Numbered from the stretch's first letter, positions 53,162 to 62,688 are shown. The stretch is DNA of 64,000 nucleotides from Pseudomonadota bacterium (GCA_023451735.1 JAEXYH010000083.1:145995-209994), one strand, 5' to 3'. Translations and numbers: made by a program. Notes: generated by a model from the letters alone, not told the origin.

Positions 53162-54354
53162 CGGGTTGCGCTCCAAGTCAGAAGAAGACGGTTCTAATCA
53201 CAGGCGGAAGCATCGCGGGCTGCTCGCTGGCATGGTGGCTGTCTCGCGGCGACTTCGAGGTGACCGTTTTAGAGAGACACGCGACCTTCCGAGATGGTGG
53301 CCAAAATATCGACGTGCGCGGCGCCGCCCGTGAGGTCGTTCGAAAAATGGGGCTGGAAGGGGCAATCAGGGCGGCTGGAACCGGAGAAGCAGGCATTCGG
53401 TTCATCGATGAACACAATGAGGTGGTCGCCGAATTCGGCGTGGATGACACAGGATCGGAAGGGCCGACAGCGGAACTCGAAATCCTTCGCGGTGATCTGG
53501 CTAGCCTTTTGTTCGACGCGTGCAAGGATCGGGTAGACTTTCGGTTTGGAGATAAGATTGCCTCGATCGAGGGTGAAACCGTCTTGTTTGAAAGCGGCAG
53601 CAAAGAAACGTTCGACCTGGTGATTGTCGCGGAAGGCGCCGGCTCTTTGACGCGGGAGCTCGTGTTTCCCGGCGAAAATGAGCCACGACCGCTCGATGTC
53701 ACCATGGGATATTTCACCATTCCCAAAGGCGGGACGGACAGCGACTTCTGCCGGATCTATACCGCTGGCGAGGGGCGCAGCATTTGGCTTCGACCAGATA
53801 ACAAAGGCACAACACGGGCAATTCTAACCGTTCAGAAAGCTCCGTCGGGTGAAGACGAGCTGAGCGTCAGCGAACAGAAGAACTTTTTGCGTGAGCGCTT
53901 TGCGGGTGCCGGCTGGGAGACGCCCCGCGTGCTCGCTGGCCTCGATCAGACAGACGACTTCTATTTCGACGTTCTGCGTCAGGTCAAAATGCCCCGATGG
54001 ACCAAAGAAAAGGTCGTTCTTTCTGGCGACGCAGCGTGGTGCGCGACCCCGATCTCCGGAATGGGAACAACATTGGCTCTCGTCGGCGCCTACGTTCTGG
54101 CCGGCGAACTTGCTAGCCGCGGCGAGATGAGGGAGGCGCTGGGCCGCTATGAGGAAGTGATGAGGCCGTTCGTAGAGAAGGCTCAGGATGTCCCAAAGTC
54201 GGCTCCGAAATTCCTGCAGCCGCAATCACGCTACGGCGTGGCGTTACAACATGTCGTTCTGCGGGTCGCCGATCTGCCTCTGGTCAAAAAAAGCTTGTCG
54301 AAAATCATGGGGTCGAAAGCCGATGATTTTGAACTACCCAACTACGAGCTCTGA
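53158..54354 (+). CDS. FAD-dependent monooxygenase (PHBH/TetX fold)
   Basis: A 398 aa class A flavin monooxygenase. The N-terminal FAD-binding loop is VLITGGSIAGCSLAWWLSRG, an intact but GGSIAG-type variant of GxGxxG. The middle has a DG-like region, and the C-terminal FAD ribityl site is VVLSGDAAWCATPISGMGTT. The closest functional group is TetX-like hydroxylases acting on aromatic or polyketide substrates; the substrate here is unknown. It is coupled to the 105 aa protein upstream. A decayed SDR gene lies convergently downstream. Confidence 0.88.
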   Translation: MTGCAPSQKKTVLITGGSIAGCSLAWWLSRGDFEVTVLERHATFRDGGQNIDVRGAAREVVRKMGLEGAIRAAGTGEAGIRFIDEHNEVVAEFGVDDTGSEGPTAELEILRGDLASLLFDACKDRVDFRFGDKIASIEGETVLFESGSKETFDLVIVAEGAGSLTRELVFPGENEPRPLDVTMGYFTIPKGGTDSDFCRIYTAGEGRSIWLRPDNKGTTRAILTVQKAPSGEDELSVSEQKNFLRERFAGAGWETPRVLAGLDQTDDFYFDVLRQVKMPRWTKEKVVLSGDAAWCATPISGMGTTLALVGAYVLAGELASRGEMREALGRYEEVMRPFVEKAQDVPKSAPKFLQPQSRYGVALQHVVLRVADLPLVKKSLSKIMGSKADDFELPNYEL

Positions 54355-54378
54355 GGTTTGGTTGACTTGAAGATGCCG

Positions 54379-54612
54379 CTACCACTCAATCTCCTGCCCA
54401 TTGCAAGGAAACAATCCGCTTGACTGCATTGGGCCGAGCTTTGCAATGATTTCCAAGAGCGGCGCCGCAGCATAGTCCGGCGCTACCGTCTGACTCGACT
54501 TTAAAAACGGTCGCGACAACTGCGTTGCCACCGCTCCCGGGTGGAGGACTACCATGTGATTAGGCATCGGCACCGAGGTCGGCGCGCAGACGCGCTGCCA
54601 AAGCCTGGCCAA
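54379..54612 (-). pseudogene. C-terminal remnant of a short-chain dehydrogenase
   Basis: The minus-strand reading LARLWQRVCAPTSVPMPNHM then VVLHPGAVATQLSRPFLKSS and SSGLFPCNGQEIEW resembles the last third of SDR proteins, in which HPG-V-T-L follows the catalytic Tyr-Lys. The Tyr-Lys pair and the cofactor-binding N-terminus are gone. It is therefore a fragment of about 78 codons lying between the FAD monooxygenase and TspO. SDR genes often accompany photolyase and TspO in light-response clusters. Confidence 0.6.
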
Positions 54613-54647
54613 TACCGCCAGATGATCCGATCACTCACTATCATCTT

Positions 54648-55121
54648 CTAATTTAGGAAGAATATCGCTGCATTGAGCGACGTCGCGTAGACGAGCCAGA
54701 GCGCGTATGGCGCGAAACACCATCGCGCAAATCGGTCACGGACCTTGATCGTAAAGATGAAAACGATTGCTAAGAGGCAAACGATCACAACAAGGCCGAA
54801 TGCAATCTGGTGACACCCGAAAAATGTAGGTGTCCACGTCCAGTTCAAAAGCATCTGCACCATCCAGAGACGAAACGCGGTGGAATTGAACCCATCAATG
54901 ATTGTGACCCGCCAGCCTGCAATAGCGATCAAGATGTAAACAAGCGTCCAGGCCGGCGCGAACAGCCAATTCGGCGGCGTAAACCATGGCTTTGCCAGCG
55001 ACTGATACCACTCGCCCGGCCGGATCGTCAGACCGATGGTGAAGCCAACAGCTAGTACCAGCACCAGAAAGAGGAACAGGGCGGTATAGCTCCCGCGCGA
55101 CACACTCATTTTAAATCTCAC
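54648..55121 (-). CDS. tspO: TspO/MBR-family membrane protein
   Basis: A 157 aa protein with five membrane helices and the TspO motifs WYQSLAKPWFTPPNWLFAPA, WTLVYILIAIAGW, LWMVQMLLNWTWTPTFFGCH and the C-terminal WLVYATSLNAAIFFLN. TspO binds porphyrins and, in purple bacteria, adjusts photopigment and oxidative-stress responses. It lies upstream on the minus strand of an SDR remnant and 75 bp downstream of the photolyase gene, so both may be co-transcribed in a light-protection group. Confidence 0.92.
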   Translation of the reverse strand: MRFKMSVSRGSYTALFLFLVLVLAVGFTIGLTIRPGEWYQSLAKPWFTPPNWLFAPAWTLVYILIAIAGWRVTIIDGFNSTAFRLWMVQMLLNWTWTPTFFGCHQIAFGLVVIVCLLAIVFIFTIKVRDRFARWCFAPYALWLVYATSLNAAIFFLN

Positions 55122-55195
55122 TCCTGTTTATGACCCGAACCAGCTTTGTCATAGATTCCGGCATTCGTCGTGGGTCATGACCGTGACGCTATTCC

Positions 55196-56725
55196 CTAAC
55201 TAAGGTCAGCCAGGAAGATCTCGGCCTGCTTTCGTATCTCGTGGCGTGTGTCGTCATTCATTCTTGCCCAGGTGGCGTAGGGCTGGGCGAGACGGCGGTT
55301 CGATTTCAGCTTTGTCTGATCGCGTGCAAGAAAATCCCAATACAAAGCGTTGAAGGGACAGGCATTCTCTCCGATGCGCTGCTTCGGATCATACCGGCAC
55401 GAAGTGCAGTAGTCCGACATGCGATTGATGTAATTGCCGCTCGCCGCATACGGCTTGGTCCCGAGAAAGCCACCATCGGCAAACTGGCTCATGCCGATGA
55501 CGTTTGGAAGCTCGACCCATTCATAGGCGTCGGCATAGACCTCGAGATACCATCGATGTACCGCCTTGGGATCGATCCCGGCAAGTAGCGCAAAGTTACC
55601 GGTGATCATCAGCCGCTGGATGTGGTGCGCGTACGCGTTTTCGATCGTTTCGGTGATGACGGTCGCAAGACAGTTCATCGCGGTTCTGCCGGACCAGTAG
55701 AAGCCTGGGAGCGGTCGGGTGTTGTCGAAAAAGTTGCTATCGACATAGTCGGGCCCAGCGAGCCAATAAACTCCCCGCATATACTCTCGCCAGCCGATGA
55801 TCTGGCGGATAAAGCCCTCGACGGCATTGAGCGGTGCATTGCCCTCTAGATAAGCGCGTTCAGCAGCACGACAGACAGTGAGCGCGTCGAGAAGTCCGAT
55901 GTTGATGTAAAACGACAGGAGAGAATGGTTGAGATAGGGATCGTCCCGCAACATCGCGTCCTGCGTCGCACCGAAGTTGGGCAGAAACTCGGCTATAAAT
56001 TCGCGAAGGACCCGTTCAGCGTCGGGTCGGCGGACTGCAAAGCTGAAGTGTTCGAGCGTTCCAAAATTATCTGGAAACAGGCGGGCGATAGTTGCGATAA
56101 CCTCAGTGGTGGTATCGTCCGGCATAAACATCACATGCGTCGGGCGGAACAGGTCCGGTTTGGCAGGTTGGCGGTTCTCAGCATCGAAATTCCATCGTCC
56201 GCCGACTGGCTCGTCTCCGTTCATCAGCAAGCCAGCCTTGCGGCGCACGTTGCGATAGAAATACTCCATCGTCAGCGCCTTTCGACCGTCTGCCCACGAT
56301 TCGAATTCGTCGTGAGACATCAGGAACCGTCGATCCGGTCGGATTTCAACGTGGATATCGAAACAGGCAGCCCATGTCTCCATCTCCAAGCGGACGCGCC
56401 ACTCACCGGCCTCCGTAACGCAGATCGCCGAGGGTGTGAGATCGTCGACAGCTCGTTTCACCTCAGCTCTGAAGGAGCCAGTGTTGTCGTGATCGTCAAT
56501 GCGTGTGTAACGAACACGATAGCCGTCAGTGCGTAGCTCATCGGCGAAGTGACGCATGGCCGAGAAGATGAAGGCAATTTTTTTCTTATGATGCCCGACG
56601 TACGTTGCCTCGGCCATCACCTCGCACATGAGAATAGTGTCGCGTTCCTTATCGATATCCCGCATCGACGAAATATCCAGAGCTAGCTGGTCGCCAAGAA
56701 TAAGAATGAGCCTCGACATCGCCAC
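55196..56725 (-). CDS. phrB: Iron-sulfur (6-4) photolyase / bacterial cryptochrome
   Basis: A 509 aa flavoprotein of the FeS-BCP group, to which Agrobacterium PhrB and Rhodobacter CryB belong. It starts LILILGDQLALDISSM. The FAD-binding half has GFIRQIIGWREYMRGVYW and a conserved C-terminal block. The four cluster cysteines are visible: one in NCLATVITETIE and three as C-x2-C-x12-C in YCTSCRYDPKQRIGENAC, the spacing known for PhrB. It would repair (6-4) photoproducts with light. Start ATG 56725. TspO follows on the same strand. Confidence 0.93.
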   Translation of the reverse strand: MAMSRLILILGDQLALDISSMRDIDKERDTILMCEVMAEATYVGHHKKKIAFIFSAMRHFADELRTDGYRVRYTRIDDHDNTGSFRAEVKRAVDDLTPSAICVTEAGEWRVRLEMETWAACFDIHVEIRPDRRFLMSHDEFESWADGRKALTMEYFYRNVRRKAGLLMNGDEPVGGRWNFDAENRQPAKPDLFRPTHVMFMPDDTTTEVIATIARLFPDNFGTLEHFSFAVRRPDAERVLREFIAEFLPNFGATQDAMLRDDPYLNHSLLSFYINIGLLDALTVCRAAERAYLEGNAPLNAVEGFIRQIIGWREYMRGVYWLAGPDYVDSNFFDNTRPLPGFYWSGRTAMNCLATVITETIENAYAHHIQRLMITGNFALLAGIDPKAVHRWYLEVYADAYEWVELPNVIGMSQFADGGFLGTKPYAASGNYINRMSDYCTSCRYDPKQRIGENACPFNALYWDFLARDQTKLKSNRRLAQPYATWARMNDDTRHEIRKQAEIFLADLS

Positions 56726-56798
56726 CTTAAAATATGTTGTAAGCTTCAGCGCGGATCCAAGAAAATTCGCTCTGGTATCATCTGGTGCGTCCAGATTC

Positions 56799-56822
56799 GG
56801 CCTCCCCTGCGCAGGGGAGGCC
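56799..56822. terminator. Perfect 24 bp palindrome after katE
   Basis: GGCCTCCCCTGC followed by GCAGGGGAGGCC is a perfect self-complementary sequence between the end of the catalase gene (56867) and the photolyase start. It lies 45 bases after the catalase stop on the minus strand. It can form a GC-rich stem, but there is no U-tract on either strand. It may terminate transcription, or be a protein-binding site. Confidence 0.45.
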
Positions 56823-56866
56823 TCCTCTTGAACCAGACCACGCTAGGTCTCGATCGTTCGTTCCGA

Positions 56867-58963
56867 CTAAGCAAGCAGCCTGATCTTTGCCTCTCGATCC
56901 CAGAACCGCTTTGCCGCGGCTGCGAGGAAATCGTCGCCAAGACCCGCCACGCCATCGTCGGGTTCGACCCCAGCCTTCTGTAGCAGCGGCTGTGCTTCGT
57001 CTGTATGGCCGATCGCCTTCAAGTGGCCAAAGGCGTCCATGACCCACTGAATTGCGGCCGCCTCGCGCAACAGCATCTCGGTGCCTTCCTTGGACAGAAC
57101 AATCGCAACGGCGTCGAAGAGCTGTGAGGGAGACCCGGCGAGCTGACCGTCGGCCTTGACTGTCTTCCCATCCGAAAGCGTCGCCTTCCCGACTTTCGGC
57201 GCGACGACGAAGGGCGTGGCGCCCGACTTGATGATCGCGTCTTTGAGCTTTGCCAGCGCTTTTGCGTCAGTCCCATCAGCAATCAATATGCCGATCTTAC
57301 GCCCTTCGATCGTCTCGACCATATTCTTCTGGATCGACAGAGCCGGCGATGGCTCAAGATCGATGGGGTCCTTTGCGGCTGGGTTGGCTTTCGGCAAATC
57401 GATACCGAGGCCATCGGCGACGCGCGTCGCCAAGTCCTTGTCGACATTCATGAGGTTGGCGATCACCCGCGGCGGCACATGGTCGAACTCGACCTTGGAA
57501 AGCTCGAACACGAACGATGACGCGATATGCGCCTGCTCCGATTCGGTCTGAGACTTCCAGAACAGTCTTGCTTGGCTGTAGTGGTCGGCGAATAGCTCGG
57601 CGCGGACACGCAGCTTGTCACCCTGTTCGTGTTCCCCGGACGCGCGCTCGAACGAGCGGAAGCCAGTCGCGGGACATTCGCGTGGGCCACCCTCTTCGCC
57701 GGCCATCGACAAACTATTCGGCTCGTAATTGGCGCGACCTTTGGGGACCGTCATCTGCATCATGCCGTCGCGCTGGAAATTGTGCATCGGACACTTCGGC
57801 GCATTGATCGGCAGCTGATGGAAATTCGCCGTCCCGAGGCGAGACTTCTGGGTGTCGAGATAGGAGAACAACCGTCCCTGCAACAGCGGATCGTTGGTAA
57901 AGTCGATACCCGGGACGATATTGGCGGGACAGTAGGCGACTTGTTCGGTCTCGGCGAAGAAGTTGTCCGGGTTGCGGTCGAGAACGAGTCGGCCGACGAT
58001 CTTCAGCGGCAGCACTTCCTCCGGAATGATTTTCGTAGCGTCGAGCACATCATACGGAAGCTTGCTGGCAAACTCGTCGTCGAACAGCTGAACGCCAAGC
58101 TCCCATTCCGGGAAGTTGCCGCTAGCGATGGCTTCCCATAGATCCCGACGATGATAATCATTGTCGGCCGCCTGCAACTTCAGCGCCTCATCCCAGACGG
58201 TCGACTGTACACCGAGCTTCGGCTTCCAGTGGAACTTGACGAAGGTCGACTTGCCGTCCTTGTTGACGAAGCGGAAGGTGTGGATGCCAAAACCCTGCAT
58301 CATCCTGAGCGAACGGGGAATGGCACGGTCCGACATCGCCCACATCAACATATGGGTGGTCTCCGGCAATAGCGACGCGAAATCCCAGAAGGTGCCATGG
58401 GCACTCCCCGCCTGCGGATAGGCCCGGTCAGCTTCCATCTTCACCGAGTGGATCAGATCCGGAAACTTGATAGCGTCTTGGATAAAGAACACGGGGATGT
58501 TATTGCCGACAAGGTCCCAATTGCCCTGCTGCGTGTAGAATTTGACGGCAAAACCCCGCACGTCGCGCGGGGTGTCGACGGACCCTGCGCCACCAGCGAC
58601 GGTCGAGAAGCGCACGAACACCGGCACCTTGTCGCCGGGACGCTGGAAGAGATCCGCCGAAGTGACGTCGCTCAGCGATTCCGTCAGTTCGAAATAACCA
58701 TGTGCCGCCGATCCCCGCGCGTGAACGATACGTTCAGGGATACGCTCATGATCGAAATGGAAAATCTTTTCCCGGAGCACGAAGTCCTCGAGCAGGGTCG
58801 GACCGCGGCTGCCGGATTTCAGGCTGTTCTGGTTGTCGGAAACCGGAATGCCCTGGTTTGTGGTCAGGTAGGTCTCCGCAGATTGCGGGCCTGTGGACGG
58901 TACCCGCTGATGGGTCTCACCACCTTGTCCGCGTTCTGTTTCAATTTCCTTCGTATCAGCCAT
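56867..58963 (-). CDS. katE: Large-subunit catalase, KatE/HPII type
   Basis: A 698 aa monofunctional catalase with the C-terminal flavodoxin or PfpI-like domain of HPII enzymes. The distal His lies in RIVHARGSAAHGYFE, and the proximal Tyr in GRLFSYLDTQKSRLG. The core also has RFSTVAGGAGSVDTPRDVRG and NIPVFFIQDAIKFPDL. The last ~150 residues (RKIGILIADGTDAKALAKLK) form the extra domain. Start ATG 58963 follows AGGGA; the frame is open to 59083. It decomposes hydrogen peroxide, typically in stationary phase. No EcfG-type promoter was seen upstream. Confidence 0.95.
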   Translation of the reverse strand: MADTKEIETERGQGGETHQRVPSTGPQSAETYLTTNQGIPVSDNQNSLKSGSRGPTLLEDFVLREKIFHFDHERIPERIVHARGSAAHGYFELTESLSDVTSADLFQRPGDKVPVFVRFSTVAGGAGSVDTPRDVRGFAVKFYTQQGNWDLVGNNIPVFFIQDAIKFPDLIHSVKMEADRAYPQAGSAHGTFWDFASLLPETTHMLMWAMSDRAIPRSLRMMQGFGIHTFRFVNKDGKSTFVKFHWKPKLGVQSTVWDEALKLQAADNDYHRRDLWEAIASGNFPEWELGVQLFDDEFASKLPYDVLDATKIIPEEVLPLKIVGRLVLDRNPDNFFAETEQVAYCPANIVPGIDFTNDPLLQGRLFSYLDTQKSRLGTANFHQLPINAPKCPMHNFQRDGMMQMTVPKGRANYEPNSLSMAGEEGGPRECPATGFRSFERASGEHEQGDKLRVRAELFADHYSQARLFWKSQTESEQAHIASSFVFELSKVEFDHVPPRVIANLMNVDKDLATRVADGLGIDLPKANPAAKDPIDLEPSPALSIQKNMVETIEGRKIGILIADGTDAKALAKLKDAIIKSGATPFVVAPKVGKATLSDGKTVKADGQLAGSPSQLFDAVAIVLSKEGTEMLLREAAAIQWVMDAFGHLKAIGHTDEAQPLLQKAGVEPDDGVAGLGDDFLAAAAKRFWDREAKIRLLA

Positions 58964-59188
58964 CGCAGTGGTCCCTATTTCGAAAATATCTTCACAGGAG
59001 ATATGCTCGCCTTTCCTTCTGGCAAGCATGACGATGGTTGCTCGACTTCGTTTGTTCAGAGATTTTGGCAGGCGGTCTGACATGGCCGCTCACCGACGCA
59101 AGGGTGCCTATTGATCGTCAATTGAGTTTGCATGTGCTCCATGGCAAGAAGGCCGCCTTGGTTCTTGATGGAATATCCCTTGATCGAT

Positions 59189-60310
59189 ATGCGTGAAGTC
59201 TCTCTGTTTCGGCGTTGTCTCAGCCTCGTTATGCTGACCGCCCTGTGTGCGGAACTCGGTGCTTGCGCTGGACGACCCGACGCGGCAGTGCTCGACCCCG
59301 TACGGGTGAGCGGATCGATCGACCGTCAGCTTACTGTCCTTACAGCCACAAACCGTTCGTCTGAAAACGGCGGCTATTCTTCGAAACGCAATGGTACGCT
59401 GTCATTTGAAGAATTCTCCGTTGCGATACCGCCTTCGCACCGTCCATCCAACATCGAATGGCCGGTCGGGAAACCCGACGCTGACAAAGACATGGTCGTT
59501 GTAAAAAGACATGCGCTCGACCAGAAGCAGTTTGTCGCCATGGCGCAAGCCCCTAATAGAGAAGAAGCAGTCGGCATTTTTGTGCACGGATATAATTATA
59601 CGTTTCAGGAGTCGTTATATCGGCTTGCGCAAGTCGCCGCTGACTCAAAAACGGATGGCACGCCGATATTGTTTTCCTGGCCGTCACAGGGTGCTCTCGC
59701 AGGTTATCTTGCCGATCGTGACGCCGCGCTGGCTTCTAGGGATCGTCTCGTCTGGTTGGTGAATACCGCAGCTGCCAAAACCGACGTCAAGCGCGTGATT
59801 TTGTTTGGCCACAGCGTCGGCGGCTTTTTGATCATGGAAACGTTGCGCCAGTTGAGGCTCGAAGGCAAAGACGATGTGCTTGGCAAAATAGTCGTGGTCC
59901 TTGCGGCACCCGACATTGACGACGATCTTTTCAAATCCCAGCTTGAAGTCGTTGGCCGTATGCGTACTCCGATAACATTATTCGTGTCGAAGGATGACAA
60001 GGCACTGGCTGTCTCCAGCTTCTTGAGTGGGGAGAGGCCGCGTGCCGGCTCGCTTAACGTGGACAGTCCCTCTGTTCGCGACGCTGCCGTGCGATATGGC
60101 CTTCGAATTGTTGACATCTCGTCTGTTAAGGCCGCTGACGGCGTCGGTCATGATCGATATGCAAATCTCGCACAACTAGGGCCACAACTCGCGAAGCTGA
60201 ATGGAGGGGCAGCCTCGGCACCAGAGGCCGGTTCGTTTGTTTTCGACGTGGCTGCTTCAGTTGTATCGAGCCCATTCAGATTGGCAGGAGCCGTAGTCGG
60301 ACAGCGGTGA
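59189..60310 (+). CDS. Lipoprotein-like alpha/beta hydrolase (DUF900 family)
   Basis: A 373 aa hydrolase. From Met 59189 a signal (SLFRRCLSLVMLTALC) leads to AELGACAGRP, a lipobox-like sequence with Cys at position 26, so the protein is probably membrane-anchored in the periplasm. The DUF900 core has VGIFVHGYNYTFQESLY (oxyanion strand) and FGHSVGGFLIMETLRQL (nucleophile elbow). Other in-frame starts occur at 59132 and 59168. It is divergent from katE, and no substrate can be named. Confidence 0.85.
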   Translation: MREVSLFRRCLSLVMLTALCAELGACAGRPDAAVLDPVRVSGSIDRQLTVLTATNRSSENGGYSSKRNGTLSFEEFSVAIPPSHRPSNIEWPVGKPDADKDMVVVKRHALDQKQFVAMAQAPNREEAVGIFVHGYNYTFQESLYRLAQVAADSKTDGTPILFSWPSQGALAGYLADRDAALASRDRLVWLVNTAAAKTDVKRVILFGHSVGGFLIMETLRQLRLEGKDDVLGKIVVVLAAPDIDDDLFKSQLEVVGRMRTPITLFVSKDDKALAVSSFLSGERPRAGSLNVDSPSVRDAAVRYGLRIVDISSVKAADGVGHDRYANLAQLGPQLAKLNGGAASAPEAGSFVFDVAASVVSSPFRLAGAVVGQR

Positions 60311-60413
60311 GAGGCGTGTGTCTCGAACTTTTGCGAGATCGATACGCCCATCAGTTGTCTCAGCCTTTCTCGCGACCTGTCGAGCACGTGGGAAGACGTG
60401 GCGCGAATCTGCT

Positions 60414-62660
60414 CTATTTTCCCAGCTTGCTCTCGAGCCACGTCAACGCCTTAAGGGTCGGACGCTGTAGCCATCTGCTGTCCTGCGCAAGAATGATCAG
60501 ACCGAGCGGGACCATCCAAAAGCCAAGGATCGGCAAAAACCCGACGAAGCCGCAAATGACGAACATGATGCCGGCAATCAGGCGGAGCCATCGCAGCTCC
60601 GGTCTTCTCATCCATCTAATAAAGCGTCCGAGGGGTCTTGGTATCTTGTCGGCATATTTCTCGACAATCGCATCGAGCTGCTGGGCATCTGTCTTGCCGG
60701 TTTCTTCGCTCTCATTCTTTGACGCGTCGAATGTTTCCGGGGCATGTCGATCGCCCGGCTTGTCGCCATTCGCTTGGTGGTCGGATCCGCTTGCCCGCCG
60801 ACCTTTGTTTACGGCGTCCGCTATCGCAATGAGGAGAGGCAGCTTCGACAGTTCCTCAACCGTTACCGAAAGTTTCGGTTGCCAGTTCGGGTAGCTGTCG
60901 CTCGTACCGGGGACGTTGGTCGGTTGCTTTTCGTCGGTCAGATCCGCCAAACGGACAGCGACCAGCATGCTCGGCGTCCCGGCCACAAAACGATGTGCCC
61001 GGATTGTCATGTCGTGGAGCATGGGTGCTGCAGGGGTCCCGGTCGGACCGCCAGCCCCTGGATTACCGATCGCCCGGAGCAGTTGCTGCCGTTCCTTCTC
61101 GCGGGCCGCCTCGTGCTGTCGCGTCAGGTCCGGCGAGACGATGCCGTGCTCGGCCCGAAGGGCGATATCCGCACCGCGCCACCATCCGGCCAGTGTCTGA
61201 TGGTCATGCGTCGATATGCAGGCCAGCGCGAGATCAGGATAATCGGTTGCGGCTTTGAAACCGTCGTCAACACGCTCGTAGGAGAAAATACGATAGGAGA
61301 GAATCCTTGCTGCCGTCAGATCGTCTTGAAGTCCATCGGGAAGCAATCCGAGATCCTCGCCAATGACGAGGCAGCGGTGTCGCGCGGACGATCCTGCTAG
61401 AATCCTGATCAGGTCCTCCTGGGGATAGCTGACATAGGCGCCATCGGATGGTATACCGTCGATCGGGACAAGGAACAGCCGGCGCAAGGCGGCCGCGTGG
61501 TCGATCCGGATTGCCCCGGCGTACTGCATGGCGGTTGTGACCATCCGCGCGAATGGTGGGTTTCCACCGGACGCGATCCGCGAAGGCTGAAATCCTGCGA
61601 GGTGCCAGTCTTGCCCATCCGGCGCGAACGGATCGGGCGGGCTGCCAATGGTTGCGTCCGTGAGGTAAATCGCACGTTCGCTCCATGTCGCCGAACCGTC
61701 GATCGCCTCCCCGACAGCAAGGTCGAGGTAAAGGCCGATCCGCAATCCTGATGCCCTGGCGTGGCTGGCGGCTTCCTGAAGCTGTCGATGGGTGACCCAC
61801 TGGAGCCAGAGATGAAATCGAACGTCGTCATCCCGCTCCGTAGCAAACGAAACAACAGCTGCTGAACTCGGATCCCTAAACTCCTCCGGCCATGCGTGCC
61901 AACCGGCCGAGAACCCTCTTTCCACCATACGTGCCGACAGCGCTTCGAAAATGGCGTGACGTCGAAGTGGCTCGCCGCCTTCAAGGACGAAGGTTTGAAA
62001 TTCGGAAAGATCGTCGATGTTACCTTCATACCCCGAGCGGCCCCATATCGAACGCAGGGCTGCAAGCTTGGCGGCTGCGACGCCGCGATAGGCGACCAGA
62101 TCGGTGTCGCGCAGAGCAGCAATCATCTGCTGCTGATCGGAATATGACGTGAAGCCCGGCACTCTGTCGACAGCGATGTAAAGCGGGTTGAGGAACAGCC
62201 GGCTGGACGGCTCATAGGGACTGCAACGGCCAGCATCGGCAAGGAATGGAGCGTGGAGCGGGTTTAACCCGATAAAATCGCCCCCAAGCGATGCCACCAG
62301 ATCAATCATGACCCTAAGATCTTCGAAATCGCCGATTCCCCAATTACGCTCCGAACTCAGTTCATAAAGCTGGAGACTGACGCCCCACACCCGCTCTTTG
62401 GACAGGAATTCCGGGACAAAGCACGCAGTCCCGGTCCCAAATCTTGGCGTATCCGGTTCGGGTCTTGGTTCCACACTGCCGGAAATGTCCACATTCAAGG
62501 CACGCAGGAGTTTGGTCTTAGTCTCGTGAGAGACCTCAACGGTCGTCCCGTCCGCCGCTGGACGCTTCGGGTCAATACCATACATGTCGGCCAGTCGATC
62601 GACACCATTCTCATCGCGACCGGTCGAGGACGGTTCATGTGTGCTGTTTTTCCGCGTCAT
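60414..62660 (-). CDS. malQ: 4-alpha-glucanotransferase (amylomaltase) fused to a membrane domain
   Basis: A 748 aa protein. Residues about 1-640 are a MalQ-type amylomaltase with the GH77 acid residues: Asp in IRIDHAAALRRLFLVP, Glu in CLVIGEDLGLLPD and Asp in ISTHDHQTLAGWW. It would transfer glucan chains between malto-oligosaccharides. After a polar linker, residues about 661-748 are a separate PGPGW-like domain with two or three hydrophobic segments (LIAGIMFVICGFVGFLPILG, FWMVPLGLIILA) that would tie it to the inner membrane. The fusion is unusual. It lies 111 bp downstream of an alpha-amylase gene on the same strand. Confidence 0.88.
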   Translation of the reverse strand: MTRKNSTHEPSSTGRDENGVDRLADMYGIDPKRPAADGTTVEVSHETKTKLLRALNVDISGSVEPRPEPDTPRFGTGTACFVPEFLSKERVWGVSLQLYELSSERNWGIGDFEDLRVMIDLVASLGGDFIGLNPLHAPFLADAGRCSPYEPSSRLFLNPLYIAVDRVPGFTSYSDQQQMIAALRDTDLVAYRGVAAAKLAALRSIWGRSGYEGNIDDLSEFQTFVLEGGEPLRRHAIFEALSARMVERGFSAGWHAWPEEFRDPSSAAVVSFATERDDDVRFHLWLQWVTHRQLQEAASHARASGLRIGLYLDLAVGEAIDGSATWSERAIYLTDATIGSPPDPFAPDGQDWHLAGFQPSRIASGGNPPFARMVTTAMQYAGAIRIDHAAALRRLFLVPIDGIPSDGAYVSYPQEDLIRILAGSSARHRCLVIGEDLGLLPDGLQDDLTAARILSYRIFSYERVDDGFKAATDYPDLALACISTHDHQTLAGWWRGADIALRAEHGIVSPDLTRQHEAAREKERQQLLRAIGNPGAGGPTGTPAAPMLHDMTIRAHRFVAGTPSMLVAVRLADLTDEKQPTNVPGTSDSYPNWQPKLSVTVEELSKLPLLIAIADAVNKGRRASGSDHQANGDKPGDRHAPETFDASKNESEETGKTDAQQLDAIVEKYADKIPRPLGRFIRWMRRPELRWLRLIAGIMFVICGFVGFLPILGFWMVPLGLIILAQDSRWLQRPTLKALTWLESKLGK

Positions 62661-62688
62661 GGCGATTGTCCAATGAGTTCGGCACCCT

